Assembly: GCA_006384855.1 (NCBI GenBank)
Contig: VCJN01003582.1
Coordinates: 62,001-126,000 of the forward strand
Length of the DNA: 64,000 nucleotides
DNA from: Tetraselmis striata
Lineage: Eukaryota > Chlorophyta > Chlorodendrophyceae > Chlorodendrales > Chlorodendraceae
Direction of reading: 5' to 3'
In this document: positions 23,901 through 34,879 of the stretch, in pieces
Layout: each line of letters starts with the position of its first letter
Position numbering within the stretch: position 1 is the first letter of the stretch
Made by a program: the position numbers and the translations under genes
The notes under the pieces: generated by a model
Told to the model about the DNA's origin: nothing
Databases searched by the model: none
What the model saw: only the letters and a program-made list of their open reading frames with translations

Positions 23901-24828
23901 GCACGGCTATCCTCCTTCTGTCCCTGATCCGTCCGCGCCCCTTGCTCCCGACCCCGACCAAGTGCACATCGCACCGCAAGCCGGTCGCGAGCCGAAGCGC
24001 ACGGCAAGGCAGCTGCGGAACCAACGAGGCATAATCGGTTGGGTTGCAAACTAAATCAGGGCCCGGTGTCCGCTTCCGGCTGGTGCAGCGCCGCGATGCC
24101 CGTGATGGCCAGTGCATTGCCGAGTGGGTTGCGGGACTCAGTAGCGGGTGTTGGGGACTGGCAGGCGGCTTCATCCCCCCCCCCCCCCCTGCCCCCGGCT
24201 CCGCTCGTTCCTATCGGCTCCGCCATTCCCTCTCCTTCCCCGGCTCTGTGGCAGCAGCGGCGTGCACCTGCCCGCACAGCGTCTCCAGCGTGGCCGCGCA
24301 GCCGATGAACAGCGACATCCCGAGCACGTTGAAGAGGGAGCTGCCCAGGGCGGCGCTCGCGAGCGCGTGCTTGCCTGCGGAGCAAGGAGAACAACAGGCG
24401 GAGTTCAGGGTGAATGTTGGTGGGTGGGAGCTAGGCGGGCACAGAATGGCTTTGGCGTATGGGTAGGGAGGGGTGAGTGGGTAGGTGGGGAGGAGGGGGT
24501 CGCTTGCCCAGGTGCCCAACATGCGTGAACACCACGATGGAGATGGCAAAGTTGGCCATGTTATTCACCAGCATCGGGATGGCCATGCGGCATGTCCTGT
24601 GCTTGCTCACGGGGGACAGGGGAAGGGGGACGGGGTGTTGGTTGGCATCGGCGCAAGCGTGACGGGAGCCACGTGCACCCCATGACGCCGAATCCCCCCC
24701 ATGACACCCGGCCCCACACCGATCCAATCCCATGGCACGATGGCCTGCCGGGGCGCTTGCCTGCCAAACTCCATGCGCAGCGCAGGGAGGTACAGCCGCA
24801 GGCTGCGTGCGCGGTGTGCGCCCTCCAC
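14607..24828 (-). CDS. DTX: MATE-family efflux transporter, MATE1 (5' end not found)
   Basis: Plant-type multidrug and toxin extrusion antiporter in a membrane, expected to export organic cations or metabolites in exchange for H+ or Na+. Exons (minus): 24828-24761, 24596-24508, 24374-24268, 23662-23536, 22520-22411, 21506-21273, 19940-19882, 19770-19739, 18939-18896, 18296-18215, 17638-17450, 16157-16018, 15277-15206, 14729-14607. They join in frame to 491 residues, covering the family core. Blocks include RMAIPMLVNNMANFAISIVV, GCAATLETLCGQ, LGLGYLGAAHAISTGY, FPTTMMICLDWW, LLPDPEVSVGVM, YTDDVEVLAALDAVVPFI and APLRGSGRQAIGA. Exon 8 is a 32-nt micro-exon encoding WCWEIMILLAG. Introns 1 and 2 have GC donors (gcaagc). 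An N-terminal exon with the start codon must lie upstream of 24829 and was not identified. The last two exons are split by an intron absent from MATE2. Confidence 0.92.
15525..15720 (+). repeat. Dispersed repeat C, copy 1 (MATE1 intron)
   Basis: Aligns with 39585-39785, same orientation: atacggtccacgaggccaaa, gaattgtttggcacctttgc, atattcgttatgcattcgtg and a later ccggttgtatttg. The copies lie in non-homologous introns of MATE1 and MATE2, so this is a transposed sequence rather than a gene-duplication remnant. Confidence 0.75.
16540..16640 (-). repeat. Dispersed repeat D, copy 1
   Basis: The reverse complement matches 38165-38250: ggtggcaaaacagttaaacg, cctggccgtgtttcgccacc and cttccagcgttt align in order. 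It lies in a MATE1 intron. Confidence 0.65.
17704..17857 (-). mobile_element. MITE-like element M, copy 7 (MATE1 intron)
   Basis: On the plus strand it starts cgggtgccggcgcggtaatg. On the minus strand it reads cctcaggctgggcttgcatg, gcattggacttctggcaggc and gccggcacccg. About 154 bp, well preserved. Confidence 0.8.
18480..18715. repeat. Cluster of GGTATATACC palindromes with a perfect hairpin
   Basis: The words ggtatatacct, aggtatac and tatataccta recur about ten times within 230 bp of a MATE1 intron. At 18658-18672 and 18678-18692 there is a perfect 15-bp inverted repeat (acttcgctaggtata) with a 5-nt loop. Confidence 0.88.
20177..20830. repeat. Tandem repeat, about 150-165-bp unit, in a MATE1 intron
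   Basis: Units begin near 20177, 20326 and 20489 with c-ct-acctgc-aggc and contain cgttgccaccgacaact or variants, a-catcgactcg-cttcgtc, and cgacagacgccgcatagcaa. A fourth partial unit lies near 20723-20810. Short minus-strand frames repeat MRRLSS..C.NAT, a by-product of the repeat. Confidence 0.8.
23745..23826 (+). repeat. CT-rich microsatellite
   Basis: Mostly ctctct and ccctctc over about 80 nt in a MATE1 intron. A matching (GA)n run occurs at 25038-25063 in the upstream flank. Confidence 0.9.
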
Positions 24829-25039
24829 CTGCGTGCCGCGGCAGCTTTAGCTTCTCACCTGCTCTGGTGATACGGCGAAACGTGCGCAGGTGGGGCGGAC
24901 CAGAGGGGGGGGGGTACCGATGGCTCACCCCCGATGGGAGGGGAGGAGCTCATTGCGCCGCTGCCTGTTGGCTCTATCTCTGCACGCCAGCGAATCGGGT
25001 TCTTGTAAGAGCAGACACGCAACACATACATATATCGTT

Positions 25040-25070
<31 letters not shown>

Positions 25071-25429
25071 CACACGTATTAAGCCTCAACATTAATAGCG
25101 TGCATTTACATTTATGTGATTCCTACGCTGAACCGTTGTGTGTAGCTTGCGGAGCGCGGGGGCGGAGGGGGGAGGATTGCTGGGCGAGGTCTGGGGTGGA
25201 GAAGGGGCCGCCCGGGGGGGGGGGGGGGGGGGGGGGCACCGCCGCCATCGACCTCCGCCATCGCTGCGTCGCTTCCCGTCGACATATCCCCCCGCGCCCA
25301 GCAGCTGCCGCTCACGAGCGCACTTCCGCGTCGCCCTCCGTGCCAGCACGAGTCGATGGCGCCGAGTCGCTTCGCTGCCTGCCGTCACTCGCTGGATGGC
25401 GCGGCGCAGGTCAGGCAGACCCGCCCGAC

Positions 25430-25462
<33 letters not shown>

Positions 25463-26313
25463 ACTTCCCGCCGACGACGCCGCAGCCGCGCGGCCGACCC
25501 TCCGCGCCGCTCCGCGCCTCGGTGTGACTGGCACAACGCACTGCAGTCTAGGTGACCCAGGCGCTGGTGGTAATTTTTTTGACTGCGTTTGGTCTGCGAG
25601 ACGCCGCTGCAGTCGATCAGATGGCGCTATGCTAATATCGAGAGAGCAGGGGGCTTCGCGGTGCGGTGCGACGACCAGCCGGTCGACCGGCATACATGTA
25701 CCCTGTAGCGACGCTACGGTACCTGCGTCAACCCCCCGCCCGCGCGGTGACATGCTGCGCGGAGGGCGGCACCCGTTCCCCTGCTGGCTGGCGCTCCGAA
25801 ACCAAAATAATCACCATCCACACGGGACGCGAAGAAGCGAAAATGCTCAGCCTGGTTTCGGAGCGCAACCGACGTACGACGGCGGCCGTCGACAATAAGA
25901 AGGCGTCGATGCTGACTCGATGTGCGCGGCGCGCGGGCGTCGCTGGCGGTGTCGACGTCGTATGACGGCCCATCGGCCCATGCTCGGTACCACATCGCAG
26001 TTCCGGGCCTTCGGACATTTTAACGTACTCGTACGCGTACGCGCCCTCCAGTACCTCTGGCAATACTGGCAGTCACCATAGTGCTCGACCTATGTCTAGA
26101 GACCTTGTAGGTACCTCTGCCAAGCCCTTTGGGGGTAGTACAAGCGGTGTCGGGAGGCGGTTGGTGCGCATGCGGTGGGGGCAACCTGGCGGCCGCGTAC
26201 AATCGGGATGCAACATTTGCCACTCCACGGCGTGTCACAGCAGCTTGCATAACATCTTTGCTTAGAACAGCCACGCCTTTTGCCCCCCTCCCCCCTTCCC
26301 CCGCCCGGGTACC
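24829..26313. other. Upstream flank of MATE1
   Basis: It should contain the missing MATE1 start exon. A minus-strand ATG at 24953 followed by a donor at 24928 gives MSSSPPIG, but its phase does not match the next exon, so I do not assign it. The region holds a G run at 25215-25236, a C run at 25432-25462, a (GA)n run, and the left member of a diverged direct repeat. Confidence 0.45.
25330..25870 (+). repeat. Diverged direct repeat, left member
   Basis: Resembles 29560-30015 in the same orientation: ctgccgtcactcgctgga against ctgtcgtaactcgttgga, gacccgcccgact, ccgctccgcgcctcggtg against ccgctccgcggctcggtg, and ggcgctccgaaaccaaaat against ggtgctccgaaaccaaaat. It flanks the degenerate transposon-like genes at 26.3-29.1 kb. 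It ends in a short inverted repeat at 25791-25866. Confidence 0.5.
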
Positions 26314-27660
26314 ATGGGCTACAAGTCAAAGAAACGGCAGTCTAAGAAAGCCGCGGCGGTGCTGGTGGTGATGAAGGAGGCGGGGCGGGTGCCAGCGGCA
26401 ACGGCATGCCGACCGGGCCGCGCCGTCGTCGCATGCACCAGCAGCGACGACTCGTGTGTCGACCTAGCTGTAAAACCTCGAGTCAGAGGTCAAGTACCGG
26501 CTGATGAGAGCAACGGCCTCGGAGGAGGCGGAGCGTTGCTGGAGGGAGGTTGTCAACAGGCAGAAAGAAGTGGAGAAGGAGCTGCGGTCCCAACTTGCGG
26601 TGGAGGAGAGAGCGCGAGTGGAGGCGGACATCATGCGCCGGAATAAGCGCGACAAGAAGGCAGCGCGCCTAAAAGCCAAGATACGGCTCATGTTTGAGTC
26701 AAATGGCAGCGAGGCCGAGTCAGCTGGCAGTGAGGGCAGCGGCAGTGACGAGGAGGGCGGGGGCCAGAAGCCGGGGAGGGAGCGGCCGGCAGGCCTGTCC
26801 TACAAGCTGCGGGAGGCGACGACCCGAGCGACGGTCGGTGCGCAAGTTCATCGGCCGCAACGCCGAGCAACTGGAGGCGGGGCTCACCCACGCAGTCGGA
26901 GACGACGACAACTGGCAGTCTGTGTATGCGGAGGGCGGGCCCGGCGCACAGTTCGGAGCCCCTTCCGGCGGTGGCGAAGGAGCGGACCAGCAGCAGGGCG
27001 ATGTCGACGCGCATGGAGCTGACCGGGAGGAGGCGGGCATCGTGGAGGAGGCGGACCTAGTGGGCCAGCCAGCGGATGTGCGAGCAGCGCACACCCCCCG
27101 CTTTATCCTAGGCGCCCTCCTAGCCAACTACCCCGAGTTGCTGGCCTCCATATTGGAGTATAAGCAGCTTAGACATCACTTGAAAGCAGCAGAGAGGCGT
27201 ACCCTGCTGGCCATTAGAAAACGGTGGGAGCACAACGCTGTGCAGGTCTACACTGACCTGGCGCTATCTCAAGATGCCTTTCAGCGTCTCATCAACCTCC
27301 AGGTCCAGCAACTCCAAGTGGGACGGGGACATGGAGAAGCTGGTGTAGATGGTGCTGTCATATGGCAACTTGATGATCAAGTGACCATCAGTGGAGGACA
27401 TGCATGCTGAAAGGGCAAGGGGAGGAGATGTCTGCTGTGGGGCTCAGCGCAACGGAGGACATGATATCAAGCACAATGGATCTCAAGCTAGTGCTTCATC
27501 ATCGTGCCAAGCTACTGCTGAAGGAGGGGCCCATCAAACCTGGGAGTCTCTCAGCATCCAGCTAGTTGGTGGTGCCACAGGAATCTTCAATGCCACAAGG
27601 ACTAATGGCACAATTGTGGTGCTGAAGGTATGCTGCAATTATATTTTGATGTCATTTTTA
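26314..27660 (+). pseudogene. Degenerate open frame of a probable mobile element (plus strand)
   Basis: The frame is open in pieces: MGYKSKKRQSKKAAAV, then a charged coiled-coil-like segment (CWREVVNRQKEVEKELRSQL, DIMRRNKRDKKAARLKAKI). Next comes FILGALLANYPELLASILEY and AAERRTLLAIRKRWEHNAVQ. Coding character then shifts frame near 27300 (SKWDGDMEKLV, stop, MVLSYGNLMIK, stop) and again near 27545 (IQLVGGATGIFNATRTNGTI). The frameshifts and stops show decay. I cannot assign a transposase family, and no catalytic triad was located. It converges on the minus-strand pseudogene at 27900-29102. Confidence 0.5.
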
Positions 27661-27899
27661 TAGTCGTTGTGTTTACACAACATGTCATTGAAGGGGATGG
27701 TGATGTTATGGCTGCGCAGATTGTCTTGGCACTGGGCATGTGGCTAAGGTAAAGCGAGAGAAGCATGAGCAAACACAGGCCAGCCTGAAGCGCAATTTTC
27801 TAGGGCACACCTTTAACACATCCCGTGCGGCAGGTTGGAAATGTAGTTACACACATGCTGGCATCCTCGCGCAATGCCGCCTATGCATGCTGGTGACTA

Positions 27900-29102
27900 T
27901 CAGCGACGCCGCCTTTTCCCCGGCTTCTTGTACTGCCCCAGAAAATCTGTCACCCATGCATCATAATCATACACCCCCCTAGCTGGTGGCGGCACCTCAG
28001 ACAGGTCCATGGCATATGTAACGCTAGCTGCCTTATCCTGCCCATTGAACATCGGATCGCGGCTAGGGGAATAGTTGCCGTTGGCAGCCAGCCTCTCATG
28101 CCCACCTGGCACAACGAGCATCCGAAGACGCTCATTGCGCTTGGCAATGTAGTCCTCCTCCGACGCCCTCCTCTCTTGTTGCGCCTCCCGCTTAGCACGA
28201 GCCTTAGCTTGCTTCTCCAGCCACGCCGCGTGATCCCCATATGTCACGAAGTTGACCACAGCCTTCGTTAGTGCCGGGTGCTGATACCTCCTGGCAGTGA
28301 CTGGGTAGTAGTTAATGTGCCCTTGCTGACCCCAACCTGGCCGCATGGCGGGCTCAGGAAAGCCCCACGTGCCAGCCTGTTGGATGAGCTGTTCCACGTC
28401 TGGCAGCTGCGGCTTATCCCTGTATATCTCTGGCTCCTCCAGCACTGACTCCTGGAACTTGTACTGCACATACTCGCGCTGGTCACACGCCCATGGGGGG
28501 ATGTGGGGGTATCTGGTCACCTTCGTCTGTTCAAACGGGAGCTCCATCGCGCGCATTGTCAGGAAGACGTAGCCACGCACGAGGCGGCCGACTCCAGGCT
28601 TCTCGTTGTCGCCGCGCTCGCAGTACTTGACCAAGGGATACTCCCGGTCTCACGCCTCCAGGCTCGGCTCCCGACACTTCTTGACGATGTCGTTGACCCA
28701 ACTGGCAAGCAGCGCCGAGGGAAAGCCGCAAAGCTTGAAGGACTTGGCAGCATTCGAGAGCCATCAGTCCCGGCCGAGCTCATTCCACGCAGCCAATTGG
28801 AACTGCGCCTCCCACGTTGCCCGCTCCACGACCGCCACCGGGGCCAGGAGAGGGCCGAAGCAGGCTGTGCATGCGGTGTTCTTGTAGCGCTGCGGCTCCG
28901 AGGCGTAGGCCTCCTCGAAGCACTCCACCATGCACTCTAGGCACTCGCCCTCTAGGACGCGGCTCCGCCGATTTACGGCCGCCATGAGCCCTCCCTGCGC
29001 GACGGGCGGCACATGCGCGCATGTGCAGCAGAGGGGCAGTGAGGAGAACGCTTGTAACTTCTTTGACATGGAAAAACTCGACAAACCCCCGCGTGCGTTC
29101 AT
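27900..29102 (-). pseudogene. Probable mobile-element protein, broken by two in-frame TGA codons
   Basis: From an ATG (MNARGGLSSF) one frame runs through a Cys-rich part (CCTCAHVPP, CLECMVECFEEAY, TACTACFGP), then a TGA at 28764-28766. It continues as WLSNAAKSFKLCGFPSALL, a second TGA near 28651, then 230 codons rich in basic and proline residues, ending YKKPGKRRRR. The same frame across both stops, coherent protein character throughout, and stops that could each derive from CGA by C-to-T change argue for one recently broken gene. No family is recognised; a transposon accessory or transposase-linked protein is the likeliest reading from context. Confidence 0.6.
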
Positions 29103-29559
29103 GCAATTGGTCCTAAGGAACACGATGGGCGAAACACGGCCACGTAAACGGGGATGGCGATGGAGGCGTGTTCATCCCTGTGGCAGCGAGTGGGTGAGAG
29201 AGTGGGTGGTCACGAGCAACGCCCAACCCAACCCCACCTGGAGGTGCCGGTCTCGCAGGCGGATGGGGCGCCCTCGGCGCCTATGCTCCCACCTACAGAT
29301 CGGTCAACGCTGTGGGTGCACTACCATGGAAGGGCGCTGGTCGAGAGCGGGTAGCTGGTGCGCACGGTGGGCCGGGCCAGGATGGCCCTGCAATCGGTGA
29401 GGCGGATGGTCGGGGCGTCTCGCTGACGCGGCTTTTTACACTCATGTCCCCCGCGCGCGCGATATTAAAATGTGCGCGCGTATTATAGCGGAAATATGCT
29501 GTGACGGCGCCCATCTGCGCGATCGGCTCGCACATTTGCTTAGCGGCGGCCGCTCACCA

Positions 29560-30015
29560 GGCAGCCTACCCGCTGTTCTCTGCACGAGCTCGACTCGTAG
29601 GCCGCCGGCGCCACGACGCCTTGTCGCCTGTCGTAACTCGTTGGACGACGGGGTTACGTTGTGTCCGACCCGCCCGACTGTCGCCCCCGCTACTCTCGCC
29701 TACGGCCCTGCAGCGGGGCGGGCTCTCCGCTCCGCGGCTCGGTGACTTTCCTCTTGTCCGACTCGAAGCGGCGAACCCGACTGCATTGTTGGGCGGCGTT
29801 TGCAGCCATTAAAGACGGCGGCGGAGCTGCCGCCCCACGACCCCACGAACCAATCGATAGCCAGTAACGCAGTCATTGTCCCGCCGACAGCGGCATGCAC
29901 CAAGCCCGGCGCCTGCGTTTCCCAATCCATTGGTGCTCCGAAACCAAAATCCTGACACAAGGCGGGGAAGCGATGACGACCGAATATCTCATCCGATTTG
30001 GTTTTGGAGCCTGAG
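29560..30015 (+). repeat. Diverged direct repeat, right member
   Basis: Partner of 25330-25870. Its right end (29931-30014) has gctccgaaaccaaaat facing atttggttttggagc, an imperfect inverted repeat like that in the left member. Confidence 0.5.
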
Positions 30016-30067
30016 TGAGGCACCACGGAACGTCGATGTGCCGCGCCGGGCCCCGCCTATGCCCCGT

Positions 30068-30391
30068 GCGGCGGATTGAGGCGTGGCCTCGCGTTCGGCC
30101 GCGAAAAGCATCGCATAACAAAGCAGTAGGCGACCCCCTTTTACACTCGTCACCATGCCGGTACGAGTCGCATGCGCCGAGACGTCTCCCTCCCTGCCGT
30201 TAAGACGATGGCACCCATGCTTGACGATGCGGCTCGTCGAGGCGTGGCCTCGCGTTCGGCCGCGAAAAGCATCGCATGACAAAGCAGTAGGCGACCCCCT
30301 TTTATACTCGTCACCATGCTGGTACTATTTGCATGCGCCGAGCCGTCTCCTTCCCTGCCGTTAAGATGATGGCACCCATGCTTGACGATGA
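30068..30391 (+). repeat. Tandem duplication, 162-bp unit, two copies
   Basis: Unit 1 is about 30068-30229 and unit 2 about 30230-30391. Both contain gaggcgtggcctcgcgttcg, aaagcagtaggcgacccc, ctcgtcaccatgc and ccgttaaga-gatggcaccc, with about 10% differences. Short plus-strand frames (EAWPRVRPRKASH) repeat accordingly. Confidence 0.95.
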
Positions 30392-31688
30392 ACCATGGGC
30401 ATCACCCCTTTTGTCTACGAACGGCGCCACTGCATAGGGTTACTTTACGCCCTCTGCTTTTTTTCAGCTTGCGCTTGGCGCCTTTCCTTCTTGATGCCGC
30501 GATACACTGCAATCTGCGCCCATGCGGCAGTGTTGTGCGATGGTCCGCGCGAGACTATTCCGGTCTGCGCCGCCGGCTTTCTTCCCGTTGTTGATGCTCC
30601 TAAACCAACGTTTTTCTTTATTTATGTCATCGTATTGCTCGTTATAGTGGTCGCCGCGCCCCCAGCGGAGCAAGACTACCGGTAAATATAGCTAGTATAA
30701 TTATTGCTGGTGCTAGTACGACGCAGCTCTACAATTATAGATTGCATGTGCTGCATCATCTTCACCACAGGCGGGGTCCGGGGCGGGTTGACGCCCGGCT
30801 GCTTTTGCTGGCCGAGCCGGACGATGGCAGCGCTTGCGGCGGCGATGATTGCCCATGTGCACGGTAGCAGTCCATACCCTCCTACCGCCAACGTTGCAGC
30901 ATGGCCGAAGTCTTCAACGATGATACATTGCGGATAGCATGACATTATGAAGATTCCTTGCGATATCTGATTGCCTTCGTATAGTGTCCGATCACCATTG
31001 CACCGACAAAGTCCCCTGAACCAACGGGTGTTTGGATGCAGGCGACAATAATATGAAAGTAGGCAGTCAATATATGAATGCGATATGTTTATGCTCGGTC
31101 GATTTCACAAATGTGAGCATAATCGATATGTATCTGCCGTTGACGTTTTATCCGACTATATAGGATCATAGCATATATGAGCCGGCGCACACACATGTAA
31201 GTTGGGCGGAGTCATCGTCCATTTTTCACAGCCGAACCCTGTCCCGCATTCATCTCTTGCACCATCCGCAGAACAACGTGCCGCTGGCACATGCGCCGGA
31301 TGGTACCGCGCATCTGCTCCGCCTACTTCGCACGGCTGCTCGCCGTCGAGCACGTTTGAGATCATTGTCATGTCGTCATCCCGCGCATGTTGACTCGCCA
31401 TGAATCGCTGCGCGGAGGAAAGCGAGATAGCGTTGCTTGGCGCCGCGGCGGACCGAGACACCGGGGCCGCCAATCTAGCCATTGGGCGCCGATAGCAGGC
31501 GACACGTGACCGTTGGTATTTGCGTGTTCCCAACGTTTGTATGCCCCGGGATCTCCCCGGATCTGCTCCACCGCTGCGTTCCACCGGCTGCGCCCGAGCG
31601 GCTGACTCGCCTAGGCGTCTCGCTGCCGAGATCGGCCCCCACCTTGAGCTGATGCCAGCGGTGTCATCGGACGCCTCGAGGGTCGGAG
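30392..31688. other. Gene-free stretch
   Basis: Short frames on both strands, including a 185-codon minus-strand frame at 31156-31713, show no recognised family or splice structure. I see no supported gene here. Confidence 0.4.
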
Positions 31689-31727
31689 GTGAAGGCGGGG
31701 AAAACACCTCCATGCACCGCCTGCCCT

Positions 31728-31892
31728 ATGCTCTCCAATATCCGGCTGCACACCGGGCCGGATCGCCCGACGCGCGACATCCACTTGTCCACGCTGCTAG
31801 CCGAGGTCGCCGCCCGAGGGCGGTACCTGGCCCCCGTGCACGATTGGATGTATTACAACCGCCTCCGTGCAAGGCTGTCCCGAGTGTTGTAA
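31728..31892 (+). other. Possible coding remnant of a mobile element
   Basis: The frame reads MLSNIRLHTGPDRPTRDIHL, then LLAEVAARGRYLAPVHDW and MYYNRLRARLSRVL before a stop. Its amino-acid make-up is protein-like and it ends about 20 bp before a long inverted-repeat arm. No family is recognised. Confidence 0.25.
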
Positions 31893-31911
31893 CTCCCTCG
31901 CCCGCACTGAG

Positions 31912-32290
31912 CGGGTCGCACCGAAGTACGAGAACACGATTTTATTTCGAACAATCCTCGCGAGTAGGCCGCCCGTCCGAGTTGTACAGATCCCCTCCCC
32001 ACCCGTAGGCAGATATTAGAGGCCGACGCGAGGCCGAGATCGTACATGCACTATTTTTAACAGTAGCCCCCCGCATAAGGCTGCTGCCGGCACCACCGGG
32101 ACTCCAAATATTATTTGAAAAGCCCTCCGTAGCAGGGCTCCCCGGTCGTCGCGCGATCCGAGGATCGGCCACTTCCGGTCACCCCCTGGGCCCCTGCCGC
32201 ACCCAGCCGGGCACGGATCCTAGGGGGTACCATCGCCGACCACGTGGAGGTGGGGGTGGTACTGCCGGGCATGTAGCACCCAGGATCCTC
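31912..32290 (+). repeat. Left arm of a long inverted repeat
   Basis: Its reverse complement aligns with 34215-34566. Matches in order include gatcggaggatc, cagtaccacccccacctcca, cgacgaccggggagccct, ggagggcttttc, cctactcgcgagg-ttgttcga and gtgttctcgtact-cggt. Identity is moderate to high with small gaps. The arms enclose about 1.9 kb containing two units of the long repeat. Confidence 0.8.
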
Positions 32291-32327
32291 CGATCTGTTG
32301 GGCCGCTTCTTGGCGGTGGGCGCATGC

Positions 32328-34178
32328 TGCGGCTACAGTCCTAGTGCTGAGCCCCGTACCATCAGCAATACAATATGTCTTCTTCCGTAGGTGGTTCTCC
32401 TTCGAAGTCACAAAGCCTCCTCGTACCCTCCGCGCCGTCTCCGCGGCATGTCGCGACTATCCATAGTATATAACTATCCATAGTGTATGTGCAATTCGAA
32501 ATATCACCGTGTATAAAACGGCACGGTACCCGTAGTGCGACTACCGTGCAATGATATACGCGGCCACATGTTAATCTTGCATGCTCGTATCGACGATGAT
32601 CACGACGCGCACGTCAATATGTACTGTATTCGGGGTTGCGGTGACTTCCGGGTGCGGCGTCACCTCCTCCTTGCCCTTGAACATCATGTTCGAAGGGGGG
32701 TACTTGCCGACTTGGTAGTACCTCCCCAGCTCGCTCTGCAAAAATGATCGGTAATATGTTGAGTAGCAATAGGTTGGCACTCTGCGCACCGCTCGCGACT
32801 AGTGATCATTGCATATCTGGGCCCCTAGTACAAATATAACGTGTTTAATTGTGTTACGGGATGTGGATACGAGGTTTCGCTGTGGTCCATGTTAGAGGTC
32901 CCACCATGGGTCGGGTTACCCGTGGTCCCACTTTGGTGTCCCGAGGTACAATATGGAGTACGATGTACATTATGGAATGCCGCGTTAGGAGGCTTTAGAG
33001 CCTTAGGAGGCTGTGGGACCCCGCCTTAGGAGGCGGGGGCCCCGACTTGGACACCTCGCAAGTGAAGATACATTTCTCCACATAATCCAGCTGCCCAAGG
33101 GGGCAGCGTACACGACCTCGCCATAAAGTAATACACTTCGCCACAAACTTCAGCACGAGCTTGGTTGTATGTCTCGTTGTGCCATGCCAATGGCTATGAA
33201 CATAGGGTATCCAATCCTATCCGGGCGATCAAGAGCCCTATCTGGGGTCGCCATCAGGTATGAGACCTACCTGAAACCCTAGCTGACTAGGTAGGTCTTG
33301 GCTGTCCCGGTCGTCGTGCGCCCGCGGACATGCCAAACGCTATGGCGCCGGTATATTTACGCTATCCTTCCGCGATTTGCCGCCATATTATTGACGCGGA
33401 TGTGACACCATGCTACGTTTGCGTCAGTTGCCGTCCTTGTGTAATTGTTATCAAAAGATGCTATATTGCTATGCTTGGCTACAGTCCTTGTACTGCGCCC
33501 CGTACCATTAGCAGTACAATACTTCGTCTTCTGTATGTAGTATTTCGTGCTCCTTAGGGGTCCATAGTAGAGGCCCCACTCAGGTGTCCCACCCAAATAC
33601 TGGGGGCCCGCATAAAGACGTTGTGGGGACCCACCTTAGGAGGCTATGGGACCCCGCCTTAGGAGGCGGTGGGACCCGCCGCCTTGTGCACCTCTTTAGT
33701 GAAGATACACTTCTCCACAGAATCCAGCTGCTAAAGAGGGCAGCGGTACACCTTGCCACAAAGTACTACACTTTCCCACAAACTTCAGCAAGGGCTTGGC
33801 TATAGGTCTCCTCGTGCCCCGCTAAGGGCTACGACTAGGGTATGATATCCTATCCGATCAAGAGCCCTATCTGGAGTCGCCACTAGGGTATGATACCCTT
33901 TTTCAAGCCCTAGCTTACCAGGTAGGTATTGGGCTGTCGTGGTCGTCGTGCGCCCGTATCTATGCCAGACGCTCCGGCACCGGTATATTTACACTATCCT
34001 TCCGCGATTTGCCTCCATATTATTGATGCGGATGTGACATCATGCCCGTCGGCATTGGGTGTTATCCTTGTCTACTTGCTCTCATAAGATGCGCCATACT
34101 GCTGCTTAGCTGCGGCAACAATATTTGTACTGCAGTCCGTACCATCAACGGTCCGGTACTTCGTCGCATGTAGGTAGT
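32328..34178 (+). repeat. Long-unit tandem repeat: a partial unit and two full units (about 670 and 625 bp)
   Basis: Full units begin at about 32881 and 33554 with g-ggtccatgttagaggtcccac and contain ccttaggaggctgtgggacc, aagtgaagatac-cttctccac, agggcagc-gtacac, gatcaagagccctatctgg and taggtaggt-ttgg-ctgtc. They end in ccccgtaccat-agcagtacaa-act. A unit tail occurs at 32328-32400. A third full-like copy is at 35726-36180. No open frame of size is shared, so this looks like a non-coding satellite or non-autonomous element. Confidence 0.9.
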
Positions 34179-34214
34179 CCTAAGCGCCCGCCACCAGGCA
34201 GCGGCCCTCCAAGA

Positions 34215-34566
34215 GCGGAGGATCTTTGGTATACTGCAGACCTGCGCGGCACCACCCCCACATCCACCTGGCGGGGTGCGGTAGGAGGTTGTCTCGGATC
34301 ATTGGATCGACCGACGACCAGGGAGCCCTACGGGGGGCTTTTCTTAAAAAAGTACTCGCAATAATTCCGGTAGTTGATGCCGCCGTGTAGAATGCCTCTA
34401 CGGAGGCAGGCGAGAACGTAATTTGTGTACGACCCCAGCCATGCGTCGGCCTCTCCGAGATCCGCCTACGAGTGGGGAGGGAGCTGTGCGACTCGGCCGG
34501 CGGCAACCTACTCGCGAGGGCTGTTCGAGAATAATAACCGTGTTCTCGTACCTCGGTACGACCCGC
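34215..34566 (-). repeat. Right arm of a long inverted repeat
   Basis: Partner of 31912-32290 in opposite orientation. Its outer end is itself partly duplicated at 34664-34742 (gtgcgactcgg, cctactcgcgagggctgttt, gtgtcgtacctcggta), about 177 bp further right, with a C run at about 34587-34619 between the two. Confidence 0.8.
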
Positions 34567-34879
34567 GACCGACATGCAAAAGATATGGCGTGCCCCCCCC
34601 TCCCCCCCCCCCCCCCCCCACCCGTATGTGTTCCACCTGCTACCGGGTGGGGATGCGGGCTGTGCGACTCGGCTGGGGGCAGCCTACTCGCGAGGGCTGT
34701 TTGGGGAAAAAATCGCGGTGTCGTACCTCGGTAGGACCCACGACCGACACGCAGACGATTGGGCGTTACCCCCCACCCGTATGTGTAGTTCCATATGCTA
34801 CTCCGAGCATCCTGGCGTAGTACGACGGAGTGTTCGGCGGCGCCCTGCGGTCGACCCATGTGGAACACCCAGGGAACCC

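Noticed and set aside
24929..24953. MSSSPPIG start exon for MATE1
   Set aside because: Ends in phase 1 before a good donor, but the next MATE1 exon needs phase 0, so it cannot be joined as read.
31156..31713. 185-codon minus-strand frame
   Set aside because: It opens with a non-ATG codon context, has no recognisable motif, and overlaps equally long frames on the other strand, as expected for GC-rich DNA.
20177..34178. CRISPR arrays from regular repeats
   Set aside because: Units are 150-670 bp, diverged and without short uniform repeats and unique spacers; the host is eukaryotic.
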